Source: an uncultured Candidatus Poseidoniales archaeon
GTDB lineage: Archaea; Thermoplasmatota; Poseidoniia; Poseidoniales; Poseidoniaceae
Assembly (NCBI GenBank): GCA_902520595.1
Contig: CABYOM010000012.1
Coordinates: forward strand, 1 to 33,659
Length of the DNA: 33,659 nucleotides
Direction of reading: 5' to 3'
Positions within the stretch are counted from its first letter, which is position 1. Each line of letters opens with the position of its first letter. The translations under genes were made by a program, and so were the position numbers. The notes beneath the pieces were generated by a model. The model ran no database searches. It had not been told where the DNA came from and saw only the letters and a program-made list of their open reading frames with translations. Below, one piece after another: positions 25,895 to 33,659 of the stretch.

Positions 25895-28447
25895 TTAGAA
25901 TTCCAGTAAGCCTTTCTTTTCAATCATACCAAGATCAAGGGTCCCAGGGAATCCAAGGTCAACTGGCATTCCCGAAACCGTGATGATAATGCCTGTCAGG
26001 TGGATATGAATGCACATCGGCAACCCATTTGGCCAAACCTTCTGGATTACTTTCCAGCCGTTTGATTTTTTCTTAACTGCTTCAGCAAGACTACCTGAAC
26101 CATCTAGTGCAGTCCAACCGTTTGAGTTCCAGGCATGCTGGAACAGGGGTTTTTTGGTAAAGGTTGGAGGAGGCGATACAACGTGTTTTCGAATCCAACT
26201 GTCCAACCAGTCGAGGCCAGAATCGTTGAGCCATTCAATCGGCGTAGTTTCAGAAGGTAACATCTTGACATGCCCCTCCCTTGACAGAGCACCTATGAGA
26301 TTCCGAACGTGTGGGTGGCGGGCATGGCTCAATGCCAACTTTTCTGCCAGTGTTACACCGGTGTTGATTCGACCTGCATCAATATGTAGGAGGGCTCGAA
26401 CCACTTCTCCGTGAGTCCAATCTGTAATTTCGTTAGCCTTGATGAAATCTTCAAGCAAATTGAGCGCCTTATCCGGAATTCCAGCCAATCGCATTCGCGC
26501 TATATCACTCAGCAGGAAAAGGCGACCTGGGGGTGTGTCAAGATACTTCAAGTTACTTTGAGGGATTCCGTCTCTAAAACGTCGCACGAGGTCGATATTG
26601 CGCTTCATCACCGGATCAATAGAGAGTAAAGCCGTGTGTTCTGGCTGGAGAGATCGATGCTTTGGATTAAACAGAGAGGCAGCCCAATGCAATCGTGCTG
26701 ATTCAATATCGTCTTTGTTTAGTAATTCGAGACGGGGCTTTGCTTCTGCATAATCGCGTTGAGCAAGACTCGATGCCGCGAGCACTATTCGAGCAACTTG
26801 TGCTTCACGACCACCTCTCAATGCGAGAAGAGAGATTGCTTCTTGTTCTGCTTCATTCCAACGACCGAGTCCTGCATAAAGTTCCATCATTGCGTCTGTC
26901 TTTCGCGCCAAAGTTAGCCCTTCTAACTGAGAGTCATGACTTTCATGAATCTTGTCTAAGCGGTCAAGTGCTATGGGCCATTGGTCAAGTGAAATCAATT
27001 CTGTAAACGGCTTTTGTTTGAGATAAATGATGTCTTGCATTTCGGACAGGCGGGCTCTATTCTCCCCAACTGCTGCATCAAAAGTAATATCTTCAAGTTT
27101 CAAACCAATTTGGCGAGAGTTTACCCATACGATGAGGAAAGCAATCTGTCCGCCAGATGCGAGCATCCAAGTAAGTTCTTCAAGTGCATCTTTTTCTAAA
27201 ATGGAACAGACAGTGTTCTCCCATTGACCGCATTGAGAACCTTGTGGTAAGAAACTTGAATCCCAAAAGGTAATCATTGCTAATGCTAACAAAAGCATCG
27301 ATTGGCCCGCAAAACCCGTGAAACAAAAATTGAGAACTTTAGCTTGTTGACTCGGCTCGGCTCTTAACAAACGGCTGTCTGCAAGTTTGATTCCCCCCTT
27401 TCCAGATACATCTTGAACATCGAGGAAAAGAATACGGGCAACTTCATACACGAAGAGGAAACCAATAACAGCGACGTTCAACAATAAAAAGAGCAGAACA
27501 AAGGTAACGATAGGAACGCGTATTCCTGATTGTGGAATGAATGAAAACAGTTCAATAAGCGCGAATCCAAGAATTCCACCCTCCTCCATGAAGGTCGTTT
27601 GAACTCTATACTCTGGCAATTCAAGAACCCGGTCAGAGTGCACGAGCATGTTCGGATCGTATAGCAAAAGAAGCAGTGAGAGTAATGTATTCAAGGCCAC
27701 ATAAGGCATGACAATTAGGTTGAGATTAACGATTTGGGCAATGCCTTGTTGTTTTGCGCTTGGAACATGGTTGTGGAATGGAGATGGTTCTCCTCCCGCA
27801 ATTTTTCGAGAAGACTGTCGTAGTGCCTGCCATGACGAGCCGAGAATCCGACCGTAGGCAAGAATAGAAGGGGCAAACATAGCAAATGCAGCAATACTAA
27901 ATCTTCGGGAAGGTGGTACATCGGCTACATCGAGGAGCAAATACAAAGCAATTACCAAGCCAATCCAAAGAATCATGAGCATGAAAAAAGTATACACTCG
28001 CCAAATATTTGATTCTTGCAAAGATGCCCTATCTTGGCCAATTGGCTTTATGACTTGAGCACCTAGAGAAGTTCCCGCAGAGATCAAAGCTGGAAGAGCG
28101 ATGAAAATGAGTGCTATACTCAGCGAAGGGGCATGGTATCCATCAGACAAATCGAATCGAATCATCAAGAACTCGAAAAACAAAAGTAATGCCCCTACAA
28201 GAGCAAAAATGTAGGTTGCTACTCCAGAGAACATTCCTCTTGAAGAGAGTAAGTCTCGTGCATCTTGGGTTGAGGAGGTTATTTGGTGAACTTCATATCG
28301 CTTAACACCGGTTTCAAAAGCCACCTGCAGCCCACGTAATTGGCGAGGAACCACACGTGTCCAGAAAAACCAAGCGGTAGCCGCTGCCAAGATATAGGGA
28401 ATCAAGGCGGCGGGAGTTAATCCGCTTACAATGGGTGGGGCAGACAT
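25895..28447 (-). CDS. Uncharacterised multi-pass membrane protein with a TPR-like C-terminal half
   Basis: About ten hydrophobic segments, then helical-repeat-like 'DAMMELYAGLGRWNEAEQEAISLLALRGGREAQVARIVLAASSLAQRDYAEAKPRLELL'. Confidence 0.65.
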   Translation of the reverse strand: MSAPPIVSGLTPAALIPYILAAATAWFFWTRVVPRQLRGLQVAFETGVKRYEVHQITSSTQDARDLLSSRGMFSGVATYIFALVGALLLFFEFLMIRFDLSDGYHAPSLSIALIFIALPALISAGTSLGAQVIKPIGQDRASLQESNIWRVYTFFMLMILWIGLVIALYLLLDVADVPPSRRFSIAAFAMFAPSILAYGRILGSSWQALRQSSRKIAGGEPSPFHNHVPSAKQQGIAQIVNLNLIVMPYVALNTLLSLLLLLYDPNMLVHSDRVLELPEYRVQTTFMEEGGILGFALIELFSFIPQSGIRVPIVTFVLLFLLLNVAVIGFLFVYEVARILFLDVQDVSGKGGIKLADSRLLRAEPSQQAKVLNFCFTGFAGQSMLLLALAMITFWDSSFLPQGSQCGQWENTVCSILEKDALEELTWMLASGGQIAFLIVWVNSRQIGLKLEDITFDAAVGENRARLSEMQDIIYLKQKPFTELISLDQWPIALDRLDKIHESHDSQLEGLTLARKTDAMMELYAGLGRWNEAEQEAISLLALRGGREAQVARIVLAASSLAQRDYAEAKPRLELLNKDDIESARLHWAASLFNPKHRSLQPEHTALLSIDPVMKRNIDLVRRFRDGIPQSNLKYLDTPPGRLFLLSDIARMRLAGIPDKALNLLEDFIKANEITDWTHGEVVRALLHIDAGRINTGVTLAEKLALSHARHPHVRNLIGALSREGHVKMLPSETTPIEWLNDSGLDWLDSWIRKHVVSPPPTFTKKPLFQHAWNSNGWTALDGSGSLAEAVKKKSNGWKVIQKVWPNGLPMCIHIHLTGIIITVSGMPVDLGFPGTLDLGMIEKKGLLEF

Positions 28448-28456
28448 GGTTGTACC

Positions 28457-30484
<2,028 letters not shown>

Positions 30485-30498
30485 TGGGCTCTCTCCTT

Positions 30499-30515
30499 CA
30501 ACCCCTACGGGGTTG
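30499..30515 (-). promoter_or_regulatory. Hairpin in the thrS leader directly upstream of the SD
   Basis: Minus strand CAACCCC-GTA-GGGGTTG followed by AAGGAGAGAGCCCA-ATG. Confidence 0.5.
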
Positions 30516-30581
30516 TTCTCCCTTCATCAAACCATCACTCTCTCAACAGTGGAAATGGCACACCTTTGCCCCAAACAAGCC

Positions 30582-31133
30582 TTACCAAGGAAATTTGAGG
30601 TTCCAATAGATTCCATCGAAAATGATGCATTGAATACCGAGTAGTATTGAGCCGATTAACATCTTTCGGCCTCCTGGCATTTCATCGACATATGCTGAAT
30701 AAGCAAGTAACCCCATCAGGACATTTCCGACACACGCTAAGAGTAATACGCCAATGACCAAAAAAGGTGTCCAGCTGTATTCATTTTCAATGTGAAATAT
30801 TGTAGCTTCAAGCCATAATGCAGAAGGTATCACCAATAAGGCAAATGCAAGCAATAACCGTGCCCCTCCACCACCGTCAGATTCTCCCCAAGGCCATCGT
30901 AAAGACTCCATAGCAGATTCGTCATTTTGATAGAGAATGATCCACCAATACATCAAGAATCCAAAAGCGGCCAAAAACATGAAGGGTACAATGAATTGTG
31001 CTTGTGACCAAGGTATCCCACCCCAAAGTGCATCTTTGTCAGAAGCATGAGAAAGACCGTACACATAAGAAACGAGAACCAGTGTTCCGAAGATGAAAAT
31101 GAATATTCGTACAAAGTTACGCGTGACTTTCAT
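30582..31133 (-). CDS. Small multi-pass membrane protein, start MKVTRNF at 31133 more likely than 31184
   Basis: Several hydrophobic segments; GGTGGGT SD-like sequence before ATG 31133. Confidence 0.6.
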   Translation of the reverse strand: MKVTRNFVRIFIFIFGTLVLVSYVYGLSHASDKDALWGGIPWSQAQFIVPFMFLAAFGFLMYWWIILYQNDESAMESLRWPWGESDGGGGARLLLAFALLVIPSALWLEATIFHIENEYSWTPFLVIGVLLLACVGNVLMGLLAYSAYVDEMPGGRKMLIGSILLGIQCIIFDGIYWNLKFPW

Positions 31134-31177
31134 ACCCACCGCTAGAGGTTTACACTGATAAGGACCTGTACTGATGC

Positions 31178-31507
31178 TCACCATTCAACATCGAAATCAT
31201 CCCCTATGGATGTGCTCGGACGGTCAAGGATTTCGACTTTTTTCGGTTCTAAATGCTCGGATTCTTCTTGAACGGGTGGGTCTGTTTCTTTTCTGCGAAC
31301 GACGAAACTAGTTTTTTGTGCAACATGCTGCGTTGGTCCGCTGTAATCTGGGAGAGGTATTTGCTCATCAATCACCTCTTCTTGATTCTCTTGAGTTGCA
31401 TCGACATGATTGGAGGGTGACGCTTCTTCATCTTCCGCATTGAGTTCGGCAAATCCTTTGGCTAATGCATCAGCAAGCGAGGGGACCTGCGGCTTCCTTC
31501 GACTCAT
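31178..31507 (-). CDS. Small hydrophilic, acidic, probably disordered protein
   Basis: 109 aa 'MSRRKPQVPSLADALAKGFAELNAEDEEAS...'; in series with same-strand neighbours. Confidence 0.55.
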   Translation of the reverse strand: MSRRKPQVPSLADALAKGFAELNAEDEEASPSNHVDATQENQEEVIDEQIPLPDYSGPTQHVAQKTSFVVRRKETDPPVQEESEHLEPKKVEILDRPSTSIGDDFDVEW

Positions 31508-31554
31508 AGTTCATCCAAAGCAAGCAAAGCACATCAATCCTTGCGCTGAATGTT

Positions 31555-32337
31555 TTATTCTTCTTCCGAGGTTGGTTCTTCAAAAACAACTTCAGGCAAA
31601 AAAGAGAGAATCGTTCCAAGAATCCCGAAAACGAGTACATATTCCCATACTGCTGCCACATTGAGCAAAGGATAATTGGAACTGGTACAAAACTCAAGCA
31701 TGTTGCCGGTTGTGACGTTATACGAATCCCAATCAAAATCTGGACCCCAAACCTTAGCCTGGATAGAAATCATTTGGACTAATCCGACAAATGCTGATAA
31801 TGCAGCAAAGACTCGCAAACCGAGTACGGTTCGAAAACGGTCATGATTCCACCATATCCGAATGGTGACTGCGGTCACAAGTAAACACCAATATACGCCG
31901 TTATTGAAAATATCAAAAGCGTAGTGACCATGCATTGGCCCATCAATGTCCCATGGCACAGTCCCGATGCGAATACAAGAAAAAGCACCGATTAAACCAG
32001 GGAAAACAGCGAGATGATTCAATCCGTGCCAAATGGAATGGTGACCTCCTTCAGAAATACGTTTCATGTTCATCGAATGAATTTCCATGATGATCCAAAA
32101 AACAAGATAGCCACTTACAAAAGTCCCAACCGTGAAAATCGTATCTCCTGGTTCATACAAATCAAAGTCTGAAATAAACGGCATATAGGCCTTACAACCG
32201 TTCCAAACCCAGGTCACATATCCAGCAATCAGCCATACCATTGTCGATACGACCATGAGAACAATCGCAAGGCGGCGGCGTTGAATCGTGTCCACAAGAG
32301 ACCCTCTCGGCTCTACTTTTTCATGCCATCGCTTCAA
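31555..32337 (-). CDS. Uncharacterised multi-pass membrane protein
   Basis: Repeated hydrophobic segments 'LAIVLMVVSTMVWLIAGYVTWVW', 'TIFTVGTFVSGYLVFWIIMEIHS', 'EYVLVFGILGTILSFL'. Confidence 0.65.
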   Translation of the reverse strand: MKRWHEKVEPRGSLVDTIQRRRLAIVLMVVSTMVWLIAGYVTWVWNGCKAYMPFISDFDLYEPGDTIFTVGTFVSGYLVFWIIMEIHSMNMKRISEGGHHSIWHGLNHLAVFPGLIGAFSCIRIGTVPWDIDGPMHGHYAFDIFNNGVYWCLLVTAVTIRIWWNHDRFRTVLGLRVFAALSAFVGLVQMISIQAKVWGPDFDWDSYNVTTGNMLEFCTSSNYPLLNVAAVWEYVLVFGILGTILSFLPEVVFEEPTSEEE

Positions 32338-32385
32338 AAATTAGTAATGCAGGTCTTCTTGAAGGAGATACGCTTGCAGGGTATC

Positions 32386-33582
32386 ATGCGCATCGGAATT
32401 GTAGTGAATCCTGATGCTGGACTTGGAGGTCGTCTAGGATTCAAAGGCAGCGATGGAAGGGCTGCAGAAGCTCGCGCTGCGGGTGCTGAAGACAGAGCTG
32501 GTCCTCGAATGATGCAAACTCTTGAAGCGCTGAACTCTCTGCTTGAAAGTTCGCTTAATCGAGCTAATGTCGAAATGGAATGTATTGGATGGCAAGGTCG
32601 AATGGGTGAATCATGGGTGCCGTCAAATAAGGAAAAAATGACCTTCACAAGTATTGGTCAGACGCCTGAGAATACATCTGATGCTGAAACCAGCCAATTG
32701 GTTCGAGCCTTAGTAGAATCAGGAGCTGAAGCTATTCTCTATGCTGGTGGTGACGGAACAACCCGAGACATTGCTAACACTCTTGAAAGCATCAACAAAA
32801 ATGCGCAAGAAATGCCGCTTATTGGAGTTCCAGGTGGAGTGAAAATGCATTCTGGATGTTTTGCAACAACCCCGAAAGCTGCTGCAGAAGTCACTCTAGC
32901 ATTCCTTTTGGGAGATTTGCGTTGTGCTATTACAGAAGTTATGGATTTAGATGAAGAAATCTATCAAGAAGGCGTGTGGAAAGTCCGAATGTATGGAGAG
33001 GCTTGGACACCATCAAGTCCACGATTTATGCAGGGTGCAAAAGAGCAGGTTGAACGAACCAGTGAATCCGATACAATCGAAGGTTTGGCTCAACATGTCA
33101 AATCACTCCTCTCATCAGAAGAAGATTTGATGATTATCTGGGGAAGTGGTGGAACCCTTCGTCGAATCGGAGAGTTCTGTGACCAAGAACTCACCTTGCT
33201 GGGTATCGATATCCTAGGACCTGTCGAAAACGGTGTTCGAAAACTCCACAGTGATTTGAACGAACAGCAACTTCTCAAAATTATCGCCCAGCATGTGGAC
33301 GATAACGGAGAACCACGCCAGCGCTTACTTCTGCTTTCACCAATGGGTGGACAAGGATTCCTCATTGGTAGAGGAAATCTTCAACTCTCTCCAGAAGTGT
33401 TGAGAACAATTGGAATTGAAAATATACTTGGCGTAGCAACACCTGCAAAATTGATTGGACTCAATGCCGTTCGCATCGATACTGGAGATGCAGAACTTGA
33501 CAAAGTGTTTCAAACCAAGCGATTCATCAAAATTTTACAAGGGTTCAGAACGACTCGCCTCATTCGAATTGAAGAAGCGTAA
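32386..33582 (+). CDS. ATP-NAD kinase/AcoX-like protein, start MRIGIVVNPDAG at 32386 (in-frame TTG at 32374 also has good SD spacing)
   Basis: 'MRIGIVVNPDAGLGG', 'ILYAGGDGTTRDIANTL', 'IGVPGGVKMHSGCFATTP', 'LSPMGGQGFLIGRGNLQLS'. Confidence 0.85.
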   Translation: MRIGIVVNPDAGLGGRLGFKGSDGRAAEARAAGAEDRAGPRMMQTLEALNSLLESSLNRANVEMECIGWQGRMGESWVPSNKEKMTFTSIGQTPENTSDAETSQLVRALVESGAEAILYAGGDGTTRDIANTLESINKNAQEMPLIGVPGGVKMHSGCFATTPKAAAEVTLAFLLGDLRCAITEVMDLDEEIYQEGVWKVRMYGEAWTPSSPRFMQGAKEQVERTSESDTIEGLAQHVKSLLSSEEDLMIIWGSGGTLRRIGEFCDQELTLLGIDILGPVENGVRKLHSDLNEQQLLKIIAQHVDDNGEPRQRLLLLSPMGGQGFLIGRGNLQLSPEVLRTIGIENILGVATPAKLIGLNAVRIDTGDAELDKVFQTKRFIKILQGFRTTRLIRIEEA

Positions 33583-33659
33583 TCACAATTGCCCTGTTGC
33601 TGCTTTAAGCAAACCAAGGAACGGTGGACTTGGACGGTTCGGACGGCTCTTGAATTCAG
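33583..33659 (-). CDS. C-terminal fragment of a minus-strand ORF running off the window edge
   Basis: Manual translation ...EFKSRPNRPSPPFLGLLKAATGQL*; stop abuts the convergent stop at 33582, as at other pairs in this window. Confidence 0.4.
   Translation of the reverse strand, partial: EFKSRPNRPSPPFLGLLKAATGQL

Noticed and set aside
32281-32385. N-terminal extension of the NAD kinase-like ORF in the supplied track
   Set aside because: Overlaps the divergent gene start; homology-like sequence begins at MRIGIVVNPDAG (32386).

Overview
Gene-dense archaeal window, most likely a marine euryarchaeon of the Poseidoniales/MGII type. The taxonomy is inferred from gene content (Cdc48-type AAA ATPase, PyrB/PyrI, TtuA/Ncs6, TrmB-like HTH, roadblock protein) mixed with bacterial-type genes (RibA, ThrRS). 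I saw no rRNA, tRNA, CRISPR array or IS element. Main blocks: (1) 1-10.5 kb, a redox/light/isoprenoid neighbourhood with a partial FAD oxidoreductase, ABC1 kinase, TrmB-like regulator, peroxiredoxin, GTP cyclohydrolase II, Nudix, class II photolyase, SRPBCC-SDR fusion, phytoene/squalene synthase and ALDH; (2) 10.6-17.4 kb, Cdc48, a PRC-barrel protein and a DUF4350-like / DUF58 / multi-TM trio resembling a MoxR operon without MoxR; (3) 17.4-21.2 kb on the minus strand, a roadblock/LC7 protein translationally coupled to a 1062-aa coiled-coil protein whose N-terminal region itself looks roadblock-like, plus a small TM protein; (4) TtuA, PyrBI, two large uncharacterised membrane proteins, bacterial-type ThrRS, three small membrane/soluble proteins and an ATP-NAD kinase-like protein. 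The best candidates for something undescribed are the roadblock plus giant coiled-coil module, a 27-codon leader ORF inside an SD-sequestering hairpin upstream of the DUF4350-like gene, and a 318-bp divergent intergenic region with tandem hairpins and helically phased dyads. All family calls are from reading motifs, with no database search.
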